DNA of 20,465 nucleotides from a virus, in the IMG/VR virus record IMGVR_UViG_3300017748_000200, positions 1 through 20,465 of that record. One strand, given 5' to 3'. This document shows positions 1-7,907 of the stretch, in pieces; the first letter of the stretch is position 1, and each line of letters begins with the position of its first letter. Made by a program: the position numbers and the translations under genes. The notes beneath the pieces were generated by a model, which ran no database searches, was not told the origin of the DNA, and saw only the letters and a program-made list of their open reading frames with translations.

Positions 1-547
1 AGTTAGGATTATTTGCAGTAGCTCCTCTACTAACACTATCATCTGTTAATTTTATATTACTGTCTGTAGGGGTGTCTATGTTAGCTCCTGAAATAATTAA
101 AGATAAAGATCCTGCTGATAATTTTTGTTTATAATTTGCTCTATTTATATTAATTACATAAATGCTGTCTGGTGTGTGAGTACCAAAAGTAAAATTTTGT
201 GTTTCATCTTGAAAAACTAATTGTCTATATTGGTTATAATTTACTCTTGTAGCACTCATACCAAAAGATCCTGTGTCATTAGTAAAATCAGGAGATCCTG
301 ATCCGTGTCTGTGACCATATGCTAATGAATACTGTACTGCTGATGCATTAGAAGTACTAACTGCATTATGTGCGTCTATATAAAAATGTATTGATCCTGT
401 TGGAGATGTTACTGATGCTGACAATAATGAAGATGTAAAATTTGTATCTAAATTGTTGTCATTAGTAGACCACGTTGATGTAACTATTGGAGCTGGATTT
501 TGTAATATTACTATATCGTTTGCTTCGTCAAATCTGGTTAAACTCAT
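1..547 (-). CDS. Virion structural protein, partial (C-terminus outside window)
   Basis: The frame is open from an ATG at 545-547 to the left edge, giving 182 codons with no stop, so the C-terminus lies outside the window. The protein begins MSLTRFDEANDIVIL. It continues as Ser/Thr/Asn-rich, probably beta-structured sequence without signal peptide or membrane segment. Segments such as QYRQLVFQDE near residue 115 and INRANYKQKL near 145 resemble, from memory, a structural protein family conserved in marine T4-like phages. The start lies 11 nt beyond the stop of the 237-residue gene, with an A-rich leader and no Shine-Dalgarno site. It is probably co-transcribed with that gene from the motif near 1290. 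The virion role is inferred from composition, location and remembered family resemblance; I cannot name the exact component. Confidence 0.7.
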   Translation of the reverse strand, partial: MSLTRFDEANDIVILQNPAPIVTSTWSTNDNNLDTNFTSSLLSASVTSPTGSIHFYIDAHNAVSTSNASAVQYSLAYGHRHGSGSPDFTNDTGSFGMSATRVNYNQYRQLVFQDETQNFTFGTHTPDSIYVININRANYKQKLSAGSLSLIISGANIDTPTDSNIKLTDDSVSRGATANNPN

Positions 548-558
548 TTGTTTTTATT

Positions 559-1272
559 TTAAGTTGTTGTTGAATTTACAGTAAATGGAATTGTTATTCT
601 TGCTCCTGTATTTATTCCTTCAATTATTAAACTTGTTGTTAATGATGGTAATTCTGTGCTAAATAAAGCATTATTAGTTGTTGCTTGAATTGTAAATGTT
701 CTACCTACTACTGTTTCAGCTGTAGCTGTATTAGAAATAGTATTTATTGTTTGTTGATTTACAGTTGGTTGAGCTGTATTTCTTCTTCTTGCTGCTGCTC
801 TACTGTTAGATTTAGCTGATGCTCCTGTTGCTTGAACATATTCTCTTAATCTGTTGTCTACAATAGTAAATCTATATCCTCTTGATTCTGTGCCTGCTTG
901 ATTATTACCGTTAATGTTAAATGTTCTAGGTTTTATACTTTGAACAGCTCCTTGAGCTAATTCTATACCTGTTTGGTTAGCAACTTGAATATATGGTATT
1001 GCTGATGTTCCACGAGCTAAAGTAATTAATTTTGATTGCATCATGTTACCCCCATCTGGAATAGCTTCAATTAAAGGCATGTTTTCAATTGCTTCAGCTG
1101 AATATTGAGTTCCATTTGGGTGATTTTCATTAAATAAAGTATAATCTATTTCACTGTCTCCTAATGCAAATTGTGTTATTTCAAATGATCCGTCATTTCT
1201 AGCTAAAAGTTCTCTTCCTTTTTTGGTTAAAATTGCGTCTACTGTAATACTGGTTTTGTCTAAATATCCCAT
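559..1272 (-). CDS. Conserved virion/tail structural protein (237 aa)
   Basis: The N-terminus MGYLDKTSITVDAILTKKGR, then ITQFALGDSEIDYTLFN (residues 32-48) and HPNG (51-54), match from memory a structural protein widespread in large marine myoviruses of the far-T4 type. Residues 64-90 (ENMPLIEA and KLITLARG) also fit. A basic stretch, RAAARRR, at 158-164 separates the conserved N-terminal half from a Thr/Asn-rich C-terminal beta segment. There is no signal peptide or membrane helix. It is the first gene after a 47-nt gap holding a promoter-like motif, and the partial structural gene follows 11 nt downstream. It is probably a tail or baseplate-associated component, but its place in the particle is not known to me. 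Confidence 0.75.
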   Translation of the reverse strand: MGYLDKTSITVDAILTKKGRELLARNDGSFEITQFALGDSEIDYTLFNENHPNGTQYSAEAIENMPLIEAIPDGGNMMQSKLITLARGTSAIPYIQVANQTGIELAQGAVQSIKPRTFNINGNNQAGTESRGYRFTIVDNRLREYVQATGASAKSNSRAAARRRNTAQPTVNQQTINTISNTATAETVVGRTFTIQATTNNALFSTELPSLTTSLIIEGINTGARITIPFTVNSTTT

Positions 1273-1284
1273 TGTTTTTGTTGT

Positions 1285-1313
1285 TTATTATAAATATAAT
1301 GTTTTTTAAAAAA
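1285..1313 (-). promoter_or_regulatory. Putative phage promoter upstream of the 237-aa gene
   Basis: On the minus strand the gap reads a T6A6 tract (1302-1313), CAT, then TATATTTATAATAAA (1284-1298), 12 nt before the ATG at 1272. Two more copies of almost the same sequence occur at 13943-13956 and 17675-17687, also directly upstream of genes in otherwise tightly packed stretches. It contains a TATAAT hexamer. The reverse complement contains TATAAATA, the T4 late promoter core, but that orientation points away from the gene. It is probably a promoter used by the phage-modified RNA polymerase, inferred from position and recurrence only. Confidence 0.55.
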
Positions 1314-1319
1314 TGTTAA

Positions 1320-3353
1320 TTATTCAATAATGGTCCTTGTAAGTCCTCCAGGAGCAACATCTATCATTCCTCCTCTTTGTAAATATAATTCTAAATTTCT
1401 TTTTACTTTTGGATGAGTATGGTCAGGAATAATTACTATTCCTTTTGTTCCTATACCATCAAATAATTCTTCGTCTTTATTTATGTTAGCTATTATAGTA
1501 TGATCTTTATCTAAAAACGAAATTTGATAATCAAGTGAAGCTGTTCCTTGAGCATTAAGATATCCACCATAATAATTATCTGCTGTCATAGATCCTGATA
1601 TAGATTTTCTGTAATTAGGGTTACTAGATGTAATACTTTGTCTATGACCTACAGGACCTAATGCTCCCCCTTGTATAAAAACTCTACCATCTTCTATGTG
1701 GGATATATTTACTCCTCTTTGTAAATATGTACCATTAGATTGTTCACCTACTGCTGTACACCCTTCAAAAGCTCGGTCCTCTGAGGCAAATTGTAAACTT
1801 TCTTCTAATGTTATTGCTGGACTACCTGTGTATTGTAAGTAAGCTGTGTCAAATTCATCCTCAAAAGTATCTATTGTAGGCATAAATCTACCATCTCCTG
1901 CTGACTTAAATATTATCTCATGTGTTTGAGGTAAAAAGGAATGACAATGATCTCCAATGTCTAATGATGTTTGGTTTTGATCTACTTCAAAGGTTCCTAT
2001 GCTTCTTTCATCATTTGCACTTTCATTGTATGAATAATTTCCTGGACTTCCACTTCCACTTACACTAATACTAAAATCTTTTACTCCATGTAAAAAAGTA
2101 ACATGTATTTCTGTTTTGTCTTCTTCAGGTATAGTTGTGTCGTTTACATTAGCCTTTAAATGATCTAACATGTTTATCCCAATAAATCTACTTGCTCTTC
2201 CTAAATCAGAATTAGAAATACGTTCTGCGTTTGTACTTCCTATGTTAAAATCATTATCAATAAGACCAAATCCCCCACTGTAGAATTGTCTTGTATATTT
2301 ATTACTTATAATAGATGAAGAAACAAATGAAGGGCCCATATGTCCTAATGTAAATAAATCTCCTTCTGTAGGGTGTTCTACACTACTATCTGCAAACATA
2401 TCTATTACTGCATATCTAAATCTAGCTCCAGATATTGGGGATTGTGCTATTTCAACAGAACTCTCATTTAACATACCATTAATATGTGTGTCCGCTTCTT
2501 CAAGACCATCTCTATAAAAATACATTGAATTATTAGTTTGTAAATGATCTTCTCCTGTTGCTTCTCTGGATCCTGAAAATTCTCCTGCATGTACAAAATC
2601 AAAAGATTTTAACAACCATCCTTTATTCATTTTACAATGATATTTTTGTTTTAATTTTGAAGATATAGATTCATCTAATATTTTCATAGAAAAAGCTCCT
2701 CCTGTAGGTAAATCATTAGTTATAAACCTATGAAATTCACTCCAACCTTCTGTAGTTCTGTCTACTATGTCTACTGTGTCTGTTTCTATATTTACTATTA
2801 ATATTTTTGAAATTCCTATATAAGAATGATTTTCTAAAGTAGCAAATTGAGCGTCTTCTTCTCCTCCTACCACTGTAGTAGCTATAAATAAAGCTGTTGT
2901 TTCATTTTGTACTACAGGATTTAAACCATAAGTTATATCTCCTACTTCTTTTGTAAAATTAATACGATTCATACCTATTTGCCACGCAGGACCGTTAGAA
3001 GAAAGCGAACTAGATACTGTTCCAGAAGAATTTGCTATTTGAAAAAATCCTATACCTGAACCTACAACAGCAGGTGAATATTTATTTATAGCCTTTCCTG
3101 TTGCTTTGCATCCTTTATATCTAGGATTAGCCCACCATGCTTGTTCAACTAAACCATCATCAAATTCTGCTATATATAATCTGTCTTCAAAACTTTTTGT
3201 AATAAATCTAGTAGCTAAATTATGAGAAACTTGAAAAAAGGCTCCAGACACACCCCCTATATTCATAAAACCAATACCTGGTGCTGATACAGTACCTGGT
3301 AAAAAGTTAAATATAGCGGATCCTGTAGGTTTATTAGGATTTGTAATTGACAT
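1320..3353 (-). CDS. Large tail/baseplate structural protein, unrecognised family (677 aa)
   Basis: I do not recognise a named domain. The protein is acidic, Gly/Ser/Asn/Thr-rich and predicted mainly beta, with no signal peptide or membrane segment. A low-complexity SVSGSGSPGNYSYNES stretch lies around two thirds of the way along. It is followed by a segment containing DHCHSFLPQTHEI, which places a Cys between His residues. The last 60 residues include HPKVKRNLELYLQRGGMID. It starts 2 nt after the stop of the 1308-aa gene, with no Shine-Dalgarno site, and is the last gene of the wedge unit before the gap at 1273-1319. Size, composition and position suggest a peripheral baseplate or tail-fibre-like virion protein, perhaps involved in host contact; that role is inference. 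Confidence 0.6.
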   Translation of the reverse strand: MSITNPNKPTGSAIFNFLPGTVSAPGIGFMNIGGVSGAFFQVSHNLATRFITKSFEDRLYIAEFDDGLVEQAWWANPRYKGCKATGKAINKYSPAVVGSGIGFFQIANSSGTVSSSLSSNGPAWQIGMNRINFTKEVGDITYGLNPVVQNETTALFIATTVVGGEEDAQFATLENHSYIGISKILIVNIETDTVDIVDRTTEGWSEFHRFITNDLPTGGAFSMKILDESISSKLKQKYHCKMNKGWLLKSFDFVHAGEFSGSREATGEDHLQTNNSMYFYRDGLEEADTHINGMLNESSVEIAQSPISGARFRYAVIDMFADSSVEHPTEGDLFTLGHMGPSFVSSSIISNKYTRQFYSGGFGLIDNDFNIGSTNAERISNSDLGRASRFIGINMLDHLKANVNDTTIPEEDKTEIHVTFLHGVKDFSISVSGSGSPGNYSYNESANDERSIGTFEVDQNQTSLDIGDHCHSFLPQTHEIIFKSAGDGRFMPTIDTFEDEFDTAYLQYTGSPAITLEESLQFASEDRAFEGCTAVGEQSNGTYLQRGVNISHIEDGRVFIQGGALGPVGHRQSITSSNPNYRKSISGSMTADNYYGGYLNAQGTASLDYQISFLDKDHTIIANINKDEELFDGIGTKGIVIIPDHTHPKVKRNLELYLQRGGMIDVAPGGLTRTIIE

Positions 3354-3355
3354 AA

Positions 3356-6300
3356 CTATATACTATTAAATTCTTTATATTTATAATACCTACGAGAAAT
3401 TCTTCCTTTCGTTGCCATTCCTAATAAAATAGATGATTCGTGAGCTATATAATTGTCTGGTTTATTTGAAGGGTGAACATGAGCAGTCCATGAATCAATA
3501 GCAAAAGTAGTCCCTATTTCAGCATATCCTATTCCTACATTGTTATAACTTTGAGGACCATAGGGTTTAATAGGAGCTTGACAAGCTTGTTGATTTTCTG
3601 CATTAGGGTCTATTCTATCTTGACTTAAATGATCATCAAATATTTCAATTGTAGTATTAGTTCCTTGTTCTAATCTTTCTCCTGTTTTACTAGAAGTTAT
3701 ATTTGATAAATTATTGTAACTAACTACATAAGTACCAGGTTCATATTGACCTTGAGGAGTTAAAGGATCAGCAGTATCTGCTATATCATTTATTTTATTA
3801 TCTTCATAGTCTGATGATATAGTAACATCTAATGTTTGATGAAGACCTTCTGTCATAGTTTGACCATCACTTCTTACTGGTATTTCTCTAGGAAATTTAT
3901 TTCTTTCTAAAAAATGGGGTTCAATTAAAAGGCCTGTTTTTGTGTTTGCTTTAAAAGGTACCCATTCTTCTATTATTTTAAATAGAGTATGGTCTACTTG
4001 TTGAATTAATTTTATATAATCACCATAATTGTACTTTCTTTTTACTTTTTGAAAGTAAACATCACTAAGATCTGATAGATCTTCATAAGCAGAAGCTGAT
4101 TGAACCGAAGGTAAAGGTGAACCTATATAATCATCCATTCTAAAAGAACCTAAAGTATAAATTATATCTTCGTTTATTTCTTCTGTTGGTGAAAAGAATA
4201 TACCTAAATCTTCATATTCAGGAGGTTGTCTGTCTAAAGTAGAAGTTTCTAATTTTTTATTTGATACTAAAATATTTCCAGGTATTGTACCTGTATCTAT
4301 CCTAACTTTATCACTTGTCATAGAAGCTCCAACTGTGTCCGGAGTAGGTAAAAAATGAGGTTCTACTACTTCTTCCCATCTTTGAGAAGCCATACTACTT
4401 GTAACTCTAAATAAGTTATCTGCATTATAAGCATCTTCTGTTGTAACAGGAGTTTTTCCATTGTCTAAACCATTTAAAATGTCTAAATCTACATTTGGAT
4501 GGAAACTTGCACTACTTTCATAGTCATTTGCCCCTAAAGGTAATCTTAAAACTAAATTTTCAAATGAAGAAGAAGGTGAATTACCACTGTACATGTAAGG
4601 TTCAAGGGCGTGTTTTTTAAGAGTAGCATCTGAAATTAATTCTCCAAAGAAAATATTAATGCCTTGTAAAGAACCTGAGTACCTTAAAGGTTCTCCTGGA
4701 TGGATAGCATTATCATTTGTTGGGATTCCTCCAAAAAAGGCATATTTTGCTCCTCTTTTTTCTGATCCCCAAGCAAATTTATAAAAACTAGTATGTGAAG
4801 AAGTTATATAAGAAGATACATTTTTATTAAAATTAGATTGTAAAGCACCAAAAGTTACTTGAGCATCATTAGAATCTGGATCTTTATTTGCCCTTAAGAA
4901 AACATTCCAAAAAGCATCGTTATAAACGGGAAAATTAGACGAAGAACATATGAAAGTAGGTCCTTGATATAAATGTAAGGCTCCATATTGTGTAGAATCT
5001 CCTGAAGAAGATATGTCTGATCCTGTATGAGGACATAATAATAAATGGTGATCTCTACCTGCTAAATTAATATTAGAAGCTCCTGTATTGTTAGATCCTG
5101 ATAAACTAAATAAATGGTAATTTTCATTTGATCTTACAGGTTTTATTCTAAATTCAACTGATTTTTTTAATTGTTGAGCATTTGTAAAATGATCATCTGC
5201 TATAGAAGAAGACCAAGCTGTTCTTATAAAAAACCCATCTGTTGCCCCTTCTGTTCCTGAATCACCATGTAATGCTTGACCTGACTTTTCATAAGAAAAA
5301 GTTTTATAAAAATCAGCAAAATCTATGTCTTTTACTGGTCCACTAAAAGTAGTACTACCACCATATTCTTTTATATTTAATAATGTTGAAGGTAAACCAT
5401 AACAACTCATTAAAGCTTTAATTCCTCTTTCTGTTCCTTTTGTCTGTAGGAGATAAGGAGCATTATGGTATAAACGTTTCCAAATTTCTCTAGTTATTTC
5501 TCCTTTAGGGATTGAACCATTATCAATAGGACTTCCATTGTAAGATGCTGTTACTAATGTTTGATGATCTCCTACATTATACCATTCTCTACCTAATCCC
5601 CCTACTATATAATCTCCTATTACTAAATTTCCTACTACATGATCTTGGGTTCCTTCTCCTAAAATATATTCTATTAAATTAGCATTTTCAAATTGATCAA
5701 AAGTATCTATCCCTAGGGCTTTTAACTGAAAATAAACTAAATCTTGTGAAATACCTCTTTTACTGTGATGGTTATTTATTTCTGTTATGTCTTTTATATG
5801 GGTCCACATGTAATCAAAATGTTGACCTACCATGTTAACAAAACCTATATATAAACTATTATTAGTATTATTTCGTATATGTTCAGGTATAAGTTTATTT
5901 AGATTGTAAGAATTACTTCTATCATATAAAGAAGCAGATAATAATTGACCTGATGCGTTAGAGCTTGCAAAATTAGAACCTAACCATGTTATAGCTTCAC
6001 TAGAAGAAATAGAATGTATATCTCCATGAGAATTTATTTTAGGCCACGTATACACATTTGACCCCGTTGTATTGTATAAAAATTGTTCATACCCATCAAA
6101 TCCTTTTATTAAAGTTTCTATTTTATCTGTTATATTTTCTTTTGCATTTAGTATAAATCTAGAGGAAGATGTTGGACCTACTACAGTTGATATTTCAGCT
6201 GATTGAGAATGATATAGTTCTATTAATTCTAATTTATATTTAAAATTATTTAAACGTTCTTCTGCACTACTAAAATGAACAAAATTTTCAAAATGATAAG

Positions 6301-7282
6301 GAATGTCTGTATCTTCTAAACTTGAAGATACTTTTCTTATATAATCATATTGTATATTAGGGACTTCTTTATTTTCTAATTTATTTATAAGTCTATGATA
6401 AGATGAAGATACATTATAATTTAATAAATCATTATATGTTTTATAAGCAGAAGGTATAGAATTATTTTGTCTAGTACCTATATTAAAATTAGGACCCATT
6501 AATTCTATAGAATCTTCTTCTATCTCTGGTTGTAATAAACTTACTTTAGTAAAAAACGAATCTATAATTTCTTCAACTACTTTAAATTCTGTAGTTTTTT
6601 TAATGTCTGTAGGAAGAGGATCTAGTGTTTTTATTAATAACTCGTGTGTTTGAGTGTCTTTATTTAAAAGAATATTAATTGAAGGAATAATAATATCATT
6701 TCCAAAATTTAAAGCAAATTCTTTAAAATACACAGAACTACCTAATTCAGAAATAAAATTATTTACAGCTGTATCAAATAAATTATTATCTACTTTTTTA
6801 GATATAGCTCTTAATTCTGTTCGTGTTGAAGATATATCTTTAAGGTAAAAAGGAAATTCTAATCCTTCTGTGTTAAATATTTTATTTCTATGAATATTAA
6901 ATTTTAAATTAAAATCTCCAGATGTATAACCTCTTTGTTTTAAAACTTCTTCAAAGTCTATTATAATTTCTGAAGATGATTCTGTTTCACTGCCTCCAGG
7001 AAGTGTATAATCATTAAAATCATATTCAGAGTAAAGTAATTTATTAGCTAAATTATATATGTGTAGTTCTATTACATCTTCAGGTCTACCAAAAGTTTTT
7101 GATATAGTTGTCTCTCCTAAATCTAAATCAACAATATCTCTTGTTTTATCTATAAGAACTTCTTGTAAATTAGGAAAAGATATCTCTTCTAATACATCTT
7201 TTACATTAGGTATTTTGTCTCTTTTAAAAGAAGGAGAATCAGACTTAGAGGATCTATTAATATTTTTTTTATATCTAGCCAT
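3356..7282 (-). CDS. Giant baseplate/tail protein with LamG-like insertion (1308 aa)
   Basis: This is the largest gene here. Three parts stand out. Residues about 598-641 contain REIWKRLYHNAPYLLQTKGT, then GIKALMSCYGLPSTL and KEYGG, a block I recall as recurrent in baseplate-region proteins of marine myoviruses. Residues about 685-900 look like a concanavalin/LamG-type beta-sandwich: KKSVEFRIKP, an AFWNVFLR strand, YAFFGG, SLQGINIFFGELIS, then KKHALEPYMYSGN. Residues about 1087-1129 contain DYIKLIQQVDHTLFKIIEEW, VPFKANTKTGLLI and EPHFLERNK, a motif resembling the FVPAR-TGI-I-PH-LER signature seen in the same phage proteins. No membrane segment is visible. Its size and order after gp25 and gp6 make it a candidate functional counterpart of T4 gp7 (1032 aa) or another large wedge protein, but I see no direct similarity to gp7. 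Confidence 0.7.
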   Translation of the reverse strand: MARYKKNINRSSKSDSPSFKRDKIPNVKDVLEEISFPNLQEVLIDKTRDIVDLDLGETTISKTFGRPEDVIELHIYNLANKLLYSEYDFNDYTLPGGSETESSSEIIIDFEEVLKQRGYTSGDFNLKFNIHRNKIFNTEGLEFPFYLKDISSTRTELRAISKKVDNNLFDTAVNNFISELGSSVYFKEFALNFGNDIIIPSINILLNKDTQTHELLIKTLDPLPTDIKKTTEFKVVEEIIDSFFTKVSLLQPEIEEDSIELMGPNFNIGTRQNNSIPSAYKTYNDLLNYNVSSSYHRLINKLENKEVPNIQYDYIRKVSSSLEDTDIPYHFENFVHFSSAEERLNNFKYKLELIELYHSQSAEISTVVGPTSSSRFILNAKENITDKIETLIKGFDGYEQFLYNTTGSNVYTWPKINSHGDIHSISSSEAITWLGSNFASSNASGQLLSASLYDRSNSYNLNKLIPEHIRNNTNNSLYIGFVNMVGQHFDYMWTHIKDITEINNHHSKRGISQDLVYFQLKALGIDTFDQFENANLIEYILGEGTQDHVVGNLVIGDYIVGGLGREWYNVGDHQTLVTASYNGSPIDNGSIPKGEITREIWKRLYHNAPYLLQTKGTERGIKALMSCYGLPSTLLNIKEYGGSTTFSGPVKDIDFADFYKTFSYEKSGQALHGDSGTEGATDGFFIRTAWSSSIADDHFTNAQQLKKSVEFRIKPVRSNENYHLFSLSGSNNTGASNINLAGRDHHLLLCPHTGSDISSSGDSTQYGALHLYQGPTFICSSSNFPVYNDAFWNVFLRANKDPDSNDAQVTFGALQSNFNKNVSSYITSSHTSFYKFAWGSEKRGAKYAFFGGIPTNDNAIHPGEPLRYSGSLQGINIFFGELISDATLKKHALEPYMYSGNSPSSSFENLVLRLPLGANDYESSASFHPNVDLDILNGLDNGKTPVTTEDAYNADNLFRVTSSMASQRWEEVVEPHFLPTPDTVGASMTSDKVRIDTGTIPGNILVSNKKLETSTLDRQPPEYEDLGIFFSPTEEINEDIIYTLGSFRMDDYIGSPLPSVQSASAYEDLSDLSDVYFQKVKRKYNYGDYIKLIQQVDHTLFKIIEEWVPFKANTKTGLLIEPHFLERNKFPREIPVRSDGQTMTEGLHQTLDVTISSDYEDNKINDIADTADPLTPQGQYEPGTYVVSYNNLSNITSSKTGERLEQGTNTTIEIFDDHLSQDRIDPNAENQQACQAPIKPYGPQSYNNVGIGYAEIGTTFAIDSWTAHVHPSNKPDNYIAHESSILLGMATKGRISRRYYKYKEFNSI

Positions 7283-7285
7283 ATG

Positions 7286-7906
7286 TTATGAGTTCGGTTT
7301 ATACATATTAACTTCATAAGATGATATAAATAAATCTTGTATTTTATTAACAGGGGGACCATCTGCTATTGCGTCTAAACCTCCTGGCCATAAAAAAACA
7401 ATAACTTCTGAATCTTTTAAATCTTTCATTCCTAATCTGTTTTTTATTTTAGAATAAAGAGTATATTCACCTGATATAGGTCTTTTTTTCCCTGAATGCA
7501 TATAATATCTAGGACCTTTTATTCTTCCCTCTGAATCTATACCTCCATTTCCCGCAGTGTACCCTACATTAAAATCTTTATGCATTATTATAGATCCATT
7601 AATAAAATAGGGATGTTCTCTATCCGCGCTGTCTATTTCTAATTGAACTGTTTCTAATCGTTGTTTTAGTCTTTCTATTTCTAAATTTCTAGGATTATCT
7701 ACAGTCCCTACGTGGTTTTCGCTTTTTATAATAAAATTATTATGAACAGATTTATCTAAACTATAAAAATTTTCATTATATAATTTAAAAAATCCATTAA
7801 CTGTAGGGGGTTTTGTTTTAAATTCTGAAAAACCCATTTGGTCTCCTAAAAGACCTGCTACGTCTTTATACTTGTATGATACTTTATTTAATGTTACTTT
7901 TTTCAT
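7286..7906 (-). CDS. Baseplate-region protein with coiled coil and KR-x-IS domain (206 aa)
   Basis: Residues about 74-95 (NLEIERLKQRLETVQLEI) form a short coiled coil. It is followed by HPYFINGS (98-105) and a domain with YYMHSGKKRPISGEYTLY (134-151) and LDAIADGPP (177-185). The same arrangement (coiled coil, NGS, Y-x-M-x-x-G-x-KR-x-IS-x-E, then L-x-x-I-x-DG) occurs at residues 85-180 of the next gene downstream of it on the map (7908-9941), so the two share a duplicated region. The layout resembles the NG-x-L...VY-I-x-G-KR-x-I modules I recall from bacterial surface proteins. There are 1- to 3-nt spacings on both sides, so it is clearly part of the baseplate operon. The molecular function is unknown; an assembly or tail-periphery role is inferred. 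Confidence 0.65.
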   Translation of the reverse strand: MKKVTLNKVSYKYKDVAGLLGDQMGFSEFKTKPPTVNGFFKLYNENFYSLDKSVHNNFIIKSENHVGTVDNPRNLEIERLKQRLETVQLEIDSADREHPYFINGSIIMHKDFNVGYTAGNGGIDSEGRIKGPRYYMHSGKKRPISGEYTLYSKIKNRLGMKDLKDSEVIVFLWPGGLDAIADGPPVNKIQDLFISSYEVNMYKPNS

Positions 7907-7907
7907 A

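Noticed and set aside
559-1272. DNRLRE string in the 237-aa protein (residues 139-144) as a DNRLRE-domain hit
   Set aside because: The literal residues occur by chance; the surrounding sequence does not follow the family pattern, unlike the 410-aa protein.
1288-1296. TATAAATA on the plus strand read as a T4-type late promoter
   Set aside because: Read in that direction it would transcribe away from the gene it precedes, and there are no plus-strand genes. The same site is retained only as a minus-strand motif.
6654-7319. Open frames on the plus strand (6654-6848 and 7059-7319)
   Set aside because: They lie opposite the well-supported 1308-aa gene (the second also runs over the end of the 206-aa gene), have low-complexity Ile/Ser/Leu-rich products and break the uniform minus-strand organisation.
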